From Halapricum desulfuricans (GTDB taxonomy: Archaea; Halobacteriota; Halobacteria; Halobacteriales; Haloarculaceae), in assembly GCF_017094465.1 (NCBI RefSeq), contig NZ_CP064791.1, positions 1 through 64,000 on the forward strand: a stretch of DNA of 64,000 nt, written 5' to 3'. Below are positions 42,210 through 50,788 of the stretch, piece by piece (the first letter of the stretch is position 1; each line of letters begins with the position of its first letter). A model generated the notes under the pieces. It did not search any database and was not told where the DNA came from. It saw only the letters and a list, made by a program, of their open reading frames with translations. Made by a program: the position numbers and the translations under genes.

Positions 42210-43460
42210 TCACGCTGGATCCCATCGGTACAGTGCCAGCGCGAACCCGCCCCCGAGCGCCGGAAACACCGAAAGCGCGAAGAAGGTCCCGCCAGTACCC
42301 AGCGCCGAAAGGAGATAGCCGGCGATCGTCGCGCCGGTCGCGCCGACGCCGAAGGAGGCCAGATACGTGTAGCCGTAGGACAGCCCGCGCCCGTCCGCCG
42401 GCGTGTAGACGGCGACTGTCGCCTGGTAGAGCGGCTGGAGCGCGAACAGGAACAGGCCCAGCAGCGCGCTGGCGGCGAGCAAGGGAACTAGCCCCATCCG
42501 GGCGGCGGGGACGAACGCGAGGGCGACCACCACCAGCGCCGTGAACGTTCCGACGAGCCCCAGCGTCGGAGGGACGCGATCGGAGAGTTTCCCGCCGGCG
42601 TACTGGCCGCCGATCCCGACCAGCAACAGCCCGGCGTAGAGATACGACGCGGTGTCGAACTCACCAGCCAGATCGCTGTCGGCCTCGAAGACACCGACGA
42701 GATCGATCGACGGCAGGAACCCGCCGAGCACCTCCGGCAGGAAGGTCAGTACTCCACGGTAAAACAGCCCGTTTGCCATCACGATCGCAAGCGCCAGCAC
42801 GAAGCCGGCGGTGAACAGCGTCCGGCTGTCGGCGAGTACGGACGACAGCGAGACTGCGCGACCCGGCCCGTCGGCGTCGGACCCGCGGACACCCGCATCG
42901 ACGGCGGCCATCTCGTCGAACTCGACGACGAGGGCGTACCCCGCGACTGCGACCGCCGGGACGACGAGCAGCCGGACCACGGTCGGCCAGTCGAACGCCA
43001 TCAGGAGCAGTGCGGAGACGAGCGGCCCGAGCGCGATGCCGGCGTTGCCGGCCATCCCGTGGTAGGCGAAGGCCGTGCCGCGGTTCTCGACGCCAGTCGA
43101 CAGCAGCGACAACGCCGCGGGATGGTAGACGCTCGCGGCCACGCCCCAGCCGGCCAGCGCGAGTGCGACGGCGACCAGCCCGTTCGCGAAACTCAGCGCC
43201 AGAAACGACAGCCCCATGCCGGCGAGGCCGCCGGCGACGAGCCGTCGCGAGCCGAACCGATCGGCCAGCACCCCGCCCGGCAGCGCGCCGATCCCGAACA
43301 GCGCGTAGCCGCCGGTGACCGCCAGTCCGAGCTGTGCCGTCGTCGCGTCGAACGCCTGCAACCAGACGACGACGAAGATCGGGATCGACAGCTCGTACGT
43401 GTGGACGAGCGCGTGGGCCGAACTCGCGAACGCGACGATCGATCGCTCGTTTCCGTCCAT
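42210..43460 (-). CDS. MFS transporter
   Basis: A 416-aa 12-helix major facilitator. The loop 2-3 motif is GGVLADRFGSRRLVAGG; a second one is YAGGKLSDRVPPTLG. Short loops and the ALVHTYELSIPIFVVVW start resemble fosmidomycin-resistance-like and related drug/metabolite exporters of archaea. Substrate unknown. ATG at 43460 at the family N-terminus. Confidence 0.88.
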   Translation of the reverse strand: MDGNERSIVAFASSAHALVHTYELSIPIFVVVWLQAFDATTAQLGLAVTGGYALFGIGALPGGVLADRFGSRRLVAGGLAGMGLSFLALSFANGLVAVALALAGWGVAASVYHPAALSLLSTGVENRGTAFAYHGMAGNAGIALGPLVSALLLMAFDWPTVVRLLVVPAVAVAGYALVVEFDEMAAVDAGVRGSDADGPGRAVSLSSVLADSRTLFTAGFVLALAIVMANGLFYRGVLTFLPEVLGGFLPSIDLVGVFEADSDLAGEFDTASYLYAGLLLVGIGGQYAGGKLSDRVPPTLGLVGTFTALVVVALAFVPAARMGLVPLLAASALLGLFLFALQPLYQATVAVYTPADGRGLSYGYTYLASFGVGATGATIAGYLLSALGTGGTFFALSVFPALGGGFALALYRWDPA

Positions 43461-43488
43461 TCGGTCAATCCGTGGGTGCCAGCGGTCT

Positions 43489-43665
43489 TTACTCCGTCGC
43501 GTTCTGCTTTTGATGGCTGATCCGTTCGGCGACGACCGACGGCACGGTCGTCCCACAGGTCCGACATTGCCAGTCCGGGCGGATCGTCCCAGTGCTTTTC
43601 TGGATGTCCTTTTCGTTGTCCAGCTGAGTCCCACACCCGTCACAGGTGTACGTCGTCCGGGTCAT
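43489..43665 (-). CDS. Micro zinc-ribbon protein
   Basis: A 58-aa protein, ATG at 43665, TAA at 43489-43491. It has CDGCG at residues 8-12 and CRTCG at about 35-39, giving one four-Cys zinc site, and a basic C-terminal tail. It lies upstream of the MFS gene on the same strand with a 28-base gap, so could be co-transcribed. Function unknown. It is opposite another micro zinc protein gene. Confidence 0.65.
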   Translation of the reverse strand: MTRTTYTCDGCGTQLDNEKDIQKSTGTIRPDWQCRTCGTTVPSVVAERISHQKQNATE

Positions 43666-43775
43666 ACTCGGGATTTCGAGAGCGGGAACCCTTGACGTTT
43701 CGGCCGACCCGACCGATGCCAGAAATCTTTACTCACTTCCGAAAGAATATATACGGCCGGTCTATATGGACAGAT

Positions 43776-43919
43776 ATGTCCCTCAGCACAGAGGCGATGA
43801 CGGCCTGTCCGGTGTGTGGCAGTTGTGACCGAGAGACGACCGCCCGCGAACGCGTGCCGGGCGGGACCGACTGGCGGTACTTCGAGTGCAACCGTTGCGG
43901 TCACGAGTGGCGTTCGTAG
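43776..43919 (+). CDS. Micro zinc-ribbon protein (CPVCG/CNRCG)
   Basis: A 47-aa zinc ribbon: CPVCGSC near residue 10 and ECNRCGHEWRS at the end, a ribbon similar to the C-terminal part of transcription factors. ATG at 43776 is chosen; an ATG at 43797 would give 40 aa. A TATA-like TATATATA at 43748-43755 lies about 24 bases upstream, suiting a leaderless transcript. Function unknown. Confidence 0.68.
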   Translation: MSLSTEAMTACPVCGSCDRETTARERVPGGTDWRYFECNRCGHEWRS

Positions 43920-44056
43920 GACGACCGCTACAGGGCGGCTGTGCTTTCGCAAGCTAGGCACCCAACCACGGCCTTTGTCCGAGTTAGTTCGACAGCGCGA
44001 CCGCGCGTCGCCTGTCCGCAGATTTATGATCACGTGACCGAAACGGACTGATAAGA

Positions 44057-45013
44057 ATGACTACAAGCATCAAGGGAAAGGTCGCCATCGTCGGGGCCGG
44101 CAACGTCGGCGCGACGACGGCGTTCGCGCTGATGAACAGCGGCACCGTCTCGGAGATCGCACTGATCGACATCGACCGAGAGAAAGCCGAGGGTGAGGCG
44201 ATGGACCTCTCGCACGGCGGGGCGTTCGTCGAGCCCGTCGACGTATACGTCGGCGACTACGAGGACTGCTGGGACGCCGACGTGGTCGTGATCACCGCGG
44301 GTGCGAGCCAGAAACCGGGCGAATCCCGGATGGAACTGCTTGAACGCAACGTGGCCATCTTCGAGGACATGGTCCCCCAGATCACCGAGCGGATCGACCC
44401 CGAGACGGTCCTGCTGGTCGTGACCAATCCGGTCGACATCCTCTCGTATGTCACCTGGGACGTTTCGAACCTGCCCCACGAGCGCATCATCGGCTCGGGG
44501 ACGGTGCTGGATACCGCGCGGTTCAAACAGGTGCTGAGCCAGCAGTGTGATGTCGCCGCCCAGAACGTCCACGCGTACGTCATCGGCGAGCACGGCGACA
44601 GCGAGGTGCCGGTCTGGAGCAGTGCCCACCTCGCCGGCATGTCGTTCGACGATTACTGTGCGTCCTGCCGGATGGAGTGTGGCTCGGACATCAAAGACGA
44701 ACTATCCGAGAAAGTGGCGGGCGCCGCCTACGAGATCATCGAAAAGAAGGGCGCGACCAACTACGCGGTCGCGCTGGCGACGACCGAGATCATCGACGCG
44801 ATCGTCCGCGACGAGGACGCGATCCTGACGGTCTCGACGCTCATGCAGGGCCAGCACGGCCTCGACGACGTGTATCTCAGTCTGCCGACCGTCGTCAACC
44901 GCCGTGGGGTCCGCCAGGTCCTTGAGTACGATCTGACCGACCAGGAACACGAGCAACTCCACGCCTCCGCGGAGACCCTCCAGGAACGACTCGACGAACT
45001 CGACATTCGGTAG
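44057..45013 (+). CDS. ldh: L-lactate dehydrogenase
   Basis: A 318-aa NAD-dependent enzyme of the LDH/MDH family. The specificity position, in ITAGASQKPGESR, is Gln (Q85), as in lactate dehydrogenases; malate dehydrogenases have Arg there. Other catalytic residues are D152 and R155 in LDTARFK and H179 in GEHGDSEVP. The N-terminal NAD loop is GAGNVGATTAFAL. It should interconvert pyruvate and L-lactate. This, with cytochrome bd and the secondary alcohol dehydrogenase, suggests fermentative capability. Confidence 0.9.
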   Translation: MTTSIKGKVAIVGAGNVGATTAFALMNSGTVSEIALIDIDREKAEGEAMDLSHGGAFVEPVDVYVGDYEDCWDADVVVITAGASQKPGESRMELLERNVAIFEDMVPQITERIDPETVLLVVTNPVDILSYVTWDVSNLPHERIIGSGTVLDTARFKQVLSQQCDVAAQNVHAYVIGEHGDSEVPVWSSAHLAGMSFDDYCASCRMECGSDIKDELSEKVAGAAYEIIEKKGATNYAVALATTEIIDAIVRDEDAILTVSTLMQGQHGLDDVYLSLPTVVNRRGVRQVLEYDLTDQEHEQLHASAETLQERLDELDIR

Positions 45014-45097
45014 GGAGCGAAGCCCCCCGCCGAGCTTCGGTCGACGCTGTTCGGCCCGGAACGAACGCTTCTTGTCGCCGGGTCCGGTAGTTCCGGT

Positions 45098-45973
45098 GTG
45101 AATCTCGGGATCGGGTATGCCGTCGCGTCGGCGCTACTGCTTGGCGGGTATCTCTACGTCATCAAGCGATACTTCTCGCAGTATCCCTCGCCGGTGTACC
45201 TCGTGCTCGTCGAAGGGGCGGCGTTCGTCTGGTATCTGCCGGTCGCGGCGTTTACCGTCGATGGTGGCTATCTCCCGGCCGGCGCTGACCTGTGGCTGTT
45301 CACCGTTATCTTCGGAGTCTCAGCGATGACCGGGCTGGCCCTGCTGTCGTTTCTGGCAGCGCTCCGGCGCGGTGCGGTCTCGTACGTCGCTCCGATCAGC
45401 AAGATCGTTCCCGTGTTCGTCTTGCCGCTGGAGATTCTCCTGCTCGGCCAACACCTGACACCGCTGCAACTCGGCGGCGTCCTCGTCGCGACGGCCGCCG
45501 TCTACGTCGCCAACTACCAACCCGGAGAGCTACTCGAACCGTTCCGGCGGGCCGCGACGACGACCGCCGCTCAGCTGGCGCTGGCCAGTGCCGCCGCGTT
45601 CGGCGTCGTCGACGTGGGCAAGCGCTACCTGATGCAGGAACTCGCGCTCCCGCCCCAGACGTTTCTCCCGGTGATGTTTTTCATCGTCACGCTGTTCGTC
45701 GCGCCGCTTGCGGCTCGTGCGTCCTGGCCGGCCGAAACCCGGCGCGACCTCCCGAAGTTCGCCGCTGCGGGCCTGCTTGTCGCCGTCGCCAACCACCTCG
45801 TGTTGCTCGCGTTCCAGCTGCTACCCGCGAGCATCGGCTCGCCGATTGTCAACACCCAGGCCGTCGTGGCTGTCCTGCTCGGCGGCGTCCTTTTGCAGGA
45901 GGAGGCGTTTCGTATCCGGCTGGTCGCCGCCGGGCTGGCCGTCGCCGGCATCACCATGATCACGCTGGGATAA
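45098..45973 (+). CDS. EamA/DMT-superfamily transporter
   Basis: A 291-aa, ten-helix drug/metabolite transporter built from two EamA repeats (about 5-135 and 145-290). The first repeat ends LLGQHLTPLQLGGVLVATAAVYVAN, the second GVLLQEEAFRIRLVAAGLAVAG. GTG at 45098. Substrate unknown. It is the last gene before the second low-GC block. Confidence 0.85.
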   Translation: MNLGIGYAVASALLLGGYLYVIKRYFSQYPSPVYLVLVEGAAFVWYLPVAAFTVDGGYLPAGADLWLFTVIFGVSAMTGLALLSFLAALRRGAVSYVAPISKIVPVFVLPLEILLLGQHLTPLQLGGVLVATAAVYVANYQPGELLEPFRRAATTTAAQLALASAAAFGVVDVGKRYLMQELALPPQTFLPVMFFIVTLFVAPLAARASWPAETRRDLPKFAAAGLLVAVANHLVLLAFQLLPASIGSPIVNTQAVVAVLLGGVLLQEEAFRIRLVAAGLAVAGITMITLG

Positions 45974-46086
45974 ACTACCCCGGCCTCTTCGCTCATGGCT
46001 TCTTCTCGCGGGCTGGAGGGCCGCTCAAATGGCTGTGGGATTCGTTCTGTGCTTATCCCCGTTCACTTCATTAGGGGTTCCGTCAG

Positions 46087-46366
46087 ATGGGGCCTGACAA
46101 CGGGCTGTTCGGGAAGACGGTCCGGCCGGAGTACTACCAGTCCGGCGAACGGACGCAGGAAGCTTGAACAGACACGGTTTCAAAAAAAGCGCGACAACCT
46201 GGACGACGGATACACAATCCTGACCATCGATCAGACGCGTCAGATCCTCTCGATGCTGATCTATGCGTGTGTTCAAGAAGGGGACCGCCCGCCACTGCTG
46301 GTGACAGGCGCGTGGGACAGTATCAAACTGCTCGGTACAGTCAGCGATTCCGGCGAAACGTGCTGT
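46087..46366 (+). pseudogene. Broken IS630-type transposase fragment
   Basis: Two frames carry one decayed gene. The first (46087-46167) reads DNGLFGKTVRPEYYQSGERT; after a frameshift near 46160 a second frame continues QTRFQKKRDNLDDGYTILT, then IDQTRQILSM and VTGAWDSIKLLGTVSDSGET. The latter fits the DDE catalytic domain of haloarchaeal IS630-family transposases (first Asp in the IDQT position). The match ends where the Yip1 gene begins on the other strand (46367). No start, N-terminus or terminal repeats remain. The rest of the 45974-46366 gap shows nothing. Confidence 0.5.
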
Positions 46367-46993
46367 TTATGTCGACTGCATCACGATCCAGATAATACCG
46401 AACACAACCGGGGGTGCGGCAGACACTGCGGCCTCTCGAATTGATATCTTCCGGGCGTGCTTGATCCCGAACGTCCAGAGTACCCCCATCCAAATCAGGG
46501 ACATACTTCGTATTATTGCGATGAAGACGGTAATGACACCTTGCTGGGCTCTAACTACGGATTGGGCCATCGTTTCGGGTCTTTCTGGGATCACAACTCC
46601 CTGGAGTGAAACAAGTATCAGCAAACTTGACAGTAAACCCGCGATAATCGCAGGGATAAATCCCCAGCTAATGTACTTCATCGCTTTCCGAAGTGTCCCT
46701 TTGCCATCGAAGAGGAGGCCTGACACAGCCACGATGGCACATGTGGTAATGAACCAAATCACAAATGTGCCAAAGATTCCGGAGATCGCCCCTAAGACCG
46801 TCCCAAACATCACTGCCAACTTCAGCACCCCCGGTTGGAATGTATTCCATACCAAATATATAAGGTAAAATATTGGTATCGTATTTGTCACGGCAACTAT
46901 GACAATTATCTTTACCGAACTTCCCATCGTTGGTTCGCCTAACTTTTCAAAGAAGTCGTTCGGATCTATGAATAATTCGGGATTTATCTGCAT
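46367..46993 (-). CDS. Yip1-family membrane protein (cassette 3)
   Basis: A 208-aa protein with IDPNDFFEKLG near the N-terminus, five helices, YISWGFIPAIIAGL in the centre and MGVLWTFGIKHAR near the end: the same three landmarks as the other cassette-linked Yip1 proteins. Here it is on the same strand as the peptide operon and follows SpoIIM by 52 bases, so it may be the fourth gene of one transcript. Codon use is AT-rich compared with the flanking genes. Confidence 0.75.
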   Translation of the reverse strand: MQINPELFIDPNDFFEKLGEPTMGSSVKIIVIVAVTNTIPIFYLIYLVWNTFQPGVLKLAVMFGTVLGAISGIFGTFVIWFITTCAIVAVSGLLFDGKGTLRKAMKYISWGFIPAIIAGLLSSLLILVSLQGVVIPERPETMAQSVVRAQQGVITVFIAIIRSMSLIWMGVLWTFGIKHARKISIREAAVSAAPPVVFGIIWIVMQST

Positions 46994-47045
46994 TTTTGAT
47001 ATTAGTTGGATCTATTTCGTAGTCACTCTACTGAGTCTATAATTC

Positions 47046-47606
47046 TCAAATACTTCTTACAATGGCGGGAGTGGCAATCACTTCAATAACTGCCCCAATC
47101 AAGATTAAAACCAGAGCAGTCGCTGTCAGTACGCCAGCATCTCTTATGTCGCTGTATTCGATTGTAACAGTCTGCTCTCTTCTGAGGTATCTTATTATAT
47201 CTAGTGGGAATTTTAGACCTGCTGCTGAAGCAATTATAAAACCAGCAATTTCGAACATTCCGTGAGGGACGATCCACATCACTGATGTGAGCAACGTAGT
47301 CCCTTTTGTCGATCCAAGGATAGATACTCCTATAATGAATCCGTTGATGTACAGAAGTCCAATTGTTGCGAACCCTAAGAACGCTATACCACCGACTACT
47401 AGCACAATGACTATTACAGCGTTATTAAACAAGATGGATGTGAGAGTAAACTCGGTCAAATGAGAATACTTAGTCTCTGGAACCCCTTCAGTTCCAGAAC
47501 TTACGATGCTAATCCCTGTAAGTATCCCAAGTCCCAATGCCACTCCAGAGACTAGTAGTCTGTATTTAGCGCACACAAGAAGTCTCCAAACCGTTGATAA
47601 AATCAT
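47046..47606 (-). CDS. SpoIIM/DUF95-family membrane protein (cassette 3)
   Basis: A 186-aa membrane protein of about five helices. Signature residues are N61-N62, N88-G89 and IVPHGMFE (P114, H115, E119), at the same spacing as in the other copies. Very AT-rich for this genome and therefore probably acquired. It follows a 62-aa membrane protein and the peptide gene on the same strand. Confidence 0.82.
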   Translation of the reverse strand: MILSTVWRLLVCAKYRLLVSGVALGLGILTGISIVSSGTEGVPETKYSHLTEFTLTSILFNNAVIVIVLVVGGIAFLGFATIGLLYINGFIIGVSILGSTKGTTLLTSVMWIVPHGMFEIAGFIIASAAGLKFPLDIIRYLRREQTVTIEYSDIRDAGVLTATALVLILIGAVIEVIATPAIVRSI

Positions 47607-47630
47607 ACTTATATTTAGTATGATAGATTG

Positions 47631-47819
47631 CTATTTTCCCTCTGAAAAGTACAGTATCATTGCGGAGATAAATAGCAACAGCAGTGGTAACAGATATGCA
47701 ATTTGCGGAACATTCTCTCGAGTGAGAGTGAGTACTCCGACTGCTACCATTGCTAATCCGACGATGGCAGCTGCGGCGAACGACCCATCTATTGCTATCT
47801 TTGAGGCATTCAGATTCAT
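47631..47819 (-). CDS. Small two-helix membrane protein (cassette 3)
   Basis: A 62-aa protein with two hydrophobic segments (about 12-31 and 39-58) separated by TRENVPQ, ending with a short charged tail. It sits between the peptide and SpoIIM genes, 33 bases after the former and 24 before the latter, the position of the putative immunity or accessory protein in the other cassettes. Confidence 0.68.
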   Translation of the reverse strand: MNLNASKIAIDGSFAAAAIVGLAMVAVGVLTLTRENVPQIAYLLPLLLLFISAMILYFSEGK

Positions 47820-47852
47820 TATTATCGATGGATGGAGTGATGAATTTCTTAT

Positions 47853-48146
47853 TTACATCGCGCCGACGCCACTGACGACCATCGCACCACCGACGACACC
47901 TGCACCGACCAGACCAAGTTTACCGAGACCGCCGGCAGCCGTACTGAATCCAGCGAGGCCTCCCATAGCGACGCCCGCTGATCCAGCACTAATAGAACCG
48001 TAGGCGTAGGCAGCGGCGACACCACCCGCAAGGCCACCGGCCGATGAGACGAGGAGCGTCGTTAGGCCAAAGGCAACAACCGCTCCCAACGCGATGCTGT
48101 CAGTTCCAATCGAGACACTCTCTTTCACTCTCTTTCGGAATTTCAT
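47853..48146 (-). CDS. Gly/Ala-rich hydrophobic peptide precursor, archaeocin candidate (cassette 3)
   Basis: A 97-aa protein. A basic N-terminus (MKFRKRVKES) precedes about 80 residues made almost wholly of Gly, Ala, Val, Ser and Leu (for example GGLAGGVAAAYAYGSISAGS) with a single Lys (GLGKLG) and the end SGVGAM. Without the leader-like basic part the core is 60-75 residues, the length of circular bacteriocins. It heads a minus-strand operon. A TATA-like TATATTTAAAT is at 48197-48207. Confidence 0.72.
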   Translation of the reverse strand: MKFRKRVKESVSIGTDSIALGAVVAFGLTTLLVSSAGGLAGGVAAAYAYGSISAGSAGVAMGGLAGFSTAAGGLGKLGLVGAGVVGGAMVVSGVGAM

Positions 48147-48571
48147 CTCAGAGAAAACTAGTATAACGAAGACATATGTATCTGGTGTTTCAGTACTATA
48201 TTTAAATAAAGAATAATCATTTCTCCTACTCTGTTGATAGAGTCCGAGTTATAGTTAGAGTAGTTAATAAAGCAATATATTACTTGTATCGAATATCAAG
48301 CCGATTTCACGGCACTGTCGATACCAGTCCAGTGCTCGTTCGGTAATGTCGAGCGCTTCGTTGTCGACCACGAAGCCTCAGACATCCGGCGTTGAGGCCA
48401 CTCCGCCTATGAGTTATTAGTCGAGATACCTTCTTCGGTCGAATCCTCGTTTCAGTTCCAGAAGTTTCGTTGATCACTGTGGTCTCTCTCGACCTGAGGT
48501 CGGAGGCTTCGCCTCGAAACTGCCGCTCCGGACCGGCAAGCCTTACTACCACGGGGAGATATCAATCGATA
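48147..48571. other. AT-rich intergenic region with promoter and gene debris
   Basis: A 425-base gap. The left third is very AT-rich and contains the promoter of the cassette 3 peptide gene. From about 48285 to 48400 the minus strand has an open frame reading VVDNEALDITERALDWYRQC, then REIGLIFDTS and a stop, probably a fragment of a lost gene (transposase debris is possible but not recognisable). GC rises to the genomic level from 48420. No RNA gene is seen. Confidence 0.45.
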
Positions 48572-49600
48572 ATGGGCGACCCTGAACTCGGCAAGGCCAA
48601 TCGCGAGTTTTTCGACCAGCAGATCTATCCGCACCTGGGGGCCGACCGCGAGGACGTGATCCTCGGGCCACAGCACGGCGTCGACTTCGGCGCGATCGAG
48701 GTCGGCGGGCGGACGCTGGCGATGGCGACCGACCCCGTGTTCATCATGCCCGTGGTCGGCTTCGAACGGGCGGCGTGGTTCGCGTTCCACGTCCTGCTCA
48801 GCGACGTCGCCGTCTCGGGACTGGAACCGGCGTATCTCAGCGTCGACTTCAACCTCCCGCCGGAGATCACCGACGCGGAGTTCGAGACCGTCTGGGAGAC
48901 CTTCGATCGGGAAGCGCGCGATCTCGGCGTATCGGTCGTTACCGGCCACACCGCCCGGTATGCCGGTTGTAACTACCCGATGGTCGGTGGCGGCACGTCG
49001 ATGGCTGTCGGCGACAGCGAGGATCTCGTCCGACCCGATGGCGCGAACCCCGGCGATCGCGTGATCGTCACCAAGGGCCCGGCGATCGAGGCGACCGGCC
49101 TGCTCTCGATCCAGTTCGAGTCGCTACTCGAGGGGGAGCTCGACGCCGAGACGATCGCGGACGCGAAAGACCGGTTTTACGACATGAGCCCGGTCGAAGA
49201 CGCCCTGACGGCGGCCGCGGCCGGCCCAGTCACGGCGATGCACGACGCCACCGAAGGCGGCGTCTACGGTGGCCTCTTCGAGATGGGGCGAGCCGCCGGC
49301 GTCGGGATCGAGATCGAGCGCGACCGCGTGCCGGTCCAGCCCGGCGTGCGCGAGGCCTGTGATTTCTTCGGAATCGACCCCTGGATCTCCATCAGCGAGG
49401 GGACGCTGCTGGCGACGGTCGACCCCGACGGCGTCGATGACGTACTGGCGGCCCTACAATCGGCAGAAATTCCGGCGGCCGACGTCGGGAGGGTCGTCGA
49501 CGGCTCCGGCTTGATCGTCGACGGCGAGCCTATCGATCACCCGGGTACGGATCCGTTCTGGGCGGCCGTCGAGGAGCACATGGAGAAACGTAACTCCTGA
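48572..49600 (+). CDS. AIR synthase-related (HypE/ThiL-type) ATP-binding protein
   Basis: A 342-aa member of the AIR-synthase (PurM) superfamily. The N-terminal part has GVDFGAIEVGGRTLAMATDPV with Asp/Glu for Mg-ATP, FHVLLSDVAVSGLEPAYLS and the C-terminal domain begins VTGHTARYAGCNYPMVGGG; HDATEGGVYGGLFEMG matches the HypE-like branch. A HypE C-terminal Cys is absent, so it is not a classic hydrogenase-maturation protein; archaeal members are annotated simply as AIR synthase-related. It probably phosphorylates or dehydrates a small substrate. ATG at 48572. Confidence 0.82.
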   Translation: MGDPELGKANREFFDQQIYPHLGADREDVILGPQHGVDFGAIEVGGRTLAMATDPVFIMPVVGFERAAWFAFHVLLSDVAVSGLEPAYLSVDFNLPPEITDAEFETVWETFDREARDLGVSVVTGHTARYAGCNYPMVGGGTSMAVGDSEDLVRPDGANPGDRVIVTKGPAIEATGLLSIQFESLLEGELDAETIADAKDRFYDMSPVEDALTAAAAGPVTAMHDATEGGVYGGLFEMGRAAGVGIEIERDRVPVQPGVREACDFFGIDPWISISEGTLLATVDPDGVDDVLAALQSAEIPAADVGRVVDGSGLIVDGEPIDHPGTDPFWAAVEEHMEKRNS

Positions 49601-49633
49601 ATTTCACTGGTCACATAACCGGTACTGACGGCG

Positions 49634-49780
49634 TCACGTCCCGACATCGACGGCGTGGTCCGACTGTACCCACGCGTCGGGGTTGTCCCGGTCGTAGATC
49701 ATCGTCTCGCCGCTGCCGGTTTCGATCACAGCGTACCGTCCGTCCGCGTCCGTTTCAGGCACCGGTTTGTCCGTAGTCAT
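49634..49780 (-). CDS. Short conserved haloarchaeal protein
   Basis: A 48-aa acidic protein: a polar start, then YAVIETGSGETMIYDRDNPDA and WVQSDHAVDV. It resembles a widespread haloarchaeal micro-protein family of unknown function with the same YDR and WLQSD-type blocks. ATG at 49780. The 271-base gap that follows (49781-50051) shows no gene or RNA I can support. Confidence 0.6.
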   Translation of the reverse strand: MTTDKPVPETDADGRYAVIETGSGETMIYDRDNPDAWVQSDHAVDVGT

Positions 49781-50051
49781 ACGTGGAACGTAAGTGGCAG
49801 GTGGTACCATGCCACACGTACTAGACACTCCGTAGCGTGGGATCATAATCGTTGTGGCTCCGGCACTCGATCAGAGCGTGTTCGTGCCGGTCACCCTCGG
49901 ACCGCCTTCCGGGGGTCTTGCGTCCGTCTGACGTGAATTTATGGGCTCCCGAAGACACCACCGGAGTGGGCGCGCACATCGGTTCGGTATGCCTCCCATC
50001 CTCATCGCGCGCCCGGGCACCCACTACCACCCCTCTCGTTTCCCTTTCTGT

Positions 50052-50705
50052 CTACGCGCCGAGGGCCGCCCGAATATCGCCGAGCGATTCCGGATCGGTC
50101 GAGACAGCGACGGTATCGCCGGCTTCGATCGTCGTATTCGGCAGCGGGATCGACATCGGTTCGTTGCGCCGGCCGTGTGCGTAGATGCGCGCATCCCCGG
50201 GCAACTCGACCGCGACGACGCGCTCGCCGATCACGTCGGCGCCCTCGGGCACGTCGATGGTCGCGACCGACAGTTCCTCGGTCAGGTCCGCCAGCACGTT
50301 GAAATCGCCACCGAGCAGTGCGGTCTTGGCACCGGCCGCGCCGAGTCGTTCGGGATAGACCACCTCGTCGACCTCGCTGGCGTAGGTGTCGTAGATCTCG
50401 GCGCGGTAGTCCGCGTCGATCCGCATGACTGTCCGGGCGCCGTGGTGCTTGCCGATCATACAGGCCGAGAAGTTGACGTTGAGATCGCCGGTCAGCGCCG
50501 CGATCGCATCGGCCGTCGCGATGCCCGCCTTCTCGAGTAGCGACTCGTCGTCGCCGCTGCCCGCTAGTACGTCGAACCCCTCTTCGCGAGCGCGGTCGAC
50601 TTTCTCCGGGTCGATCTCGACGATCGTGACGTCGTGGTCTTCACTCCCGAGAATCCGTGCAGTACGTTTCCCCACCCGGCCGAAGCCGACGATGACGAAC
50701 TTCAT
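50052..50705 (-). CDS. trkA: TrkA family potassium channel/transport regulator
   Basis: A 217-aa Trk/Ktr regulatory subunit: TrkA-N Rossmann domain with VIVGFGRVGKRTARIL and VEIDPEK (1-120) and TrkA-C domain (about 135-217) with GADVIGERVVAVELPG and EAGDTVAVSTDPESL. It gates K+ uptake by NAD(H) binding; K+ accumulation is central to haloarchaeal salt adaptation. The membrane subunit is not adjacent. ATG at 50705. Confidence 0.9.
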   Translation of the reverse strand: MKFVIVGFGRVGKRTARILGSEDHDVTIVEIDPEKVDRAREEGFDVLAGSGDDESLLEKAGIATADAIAALTGDLNVNFSACMIGKHHGARTVMRIDADYRAEIYDTYASEVDEVVYPERLGAAGAKTALLGGDFNVLADLTEELSVATIDVPEGADVIGERVVAVELPGDARIYAHGRRNEPMSIPLPNTTIEAGDTVAVSTDPESLGDIRAALGA

Positions 50706-50788
50706 ATGTGTGACATACACAACCACGGGTAAAAACGCTGTGGCGATCCGAAGGGGGTTTACTCGCGGCTCCCGGAGTGCCCGACGAG

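Noticed and set aside
48307-48552. Minus-strand frame of 81 codons before the AIR-synthase-like gene
   Set aside because: Very Arg-rich and without any motif; another frame in the same DNA looks more like gene debris.
49781-50051. Possible small gene or RNA in the gap after the 48-aa protein
   Set aside because: No cloverleaf, no coding frame with a good start and no strong hairpin beyond a short GACCGCC-type one.
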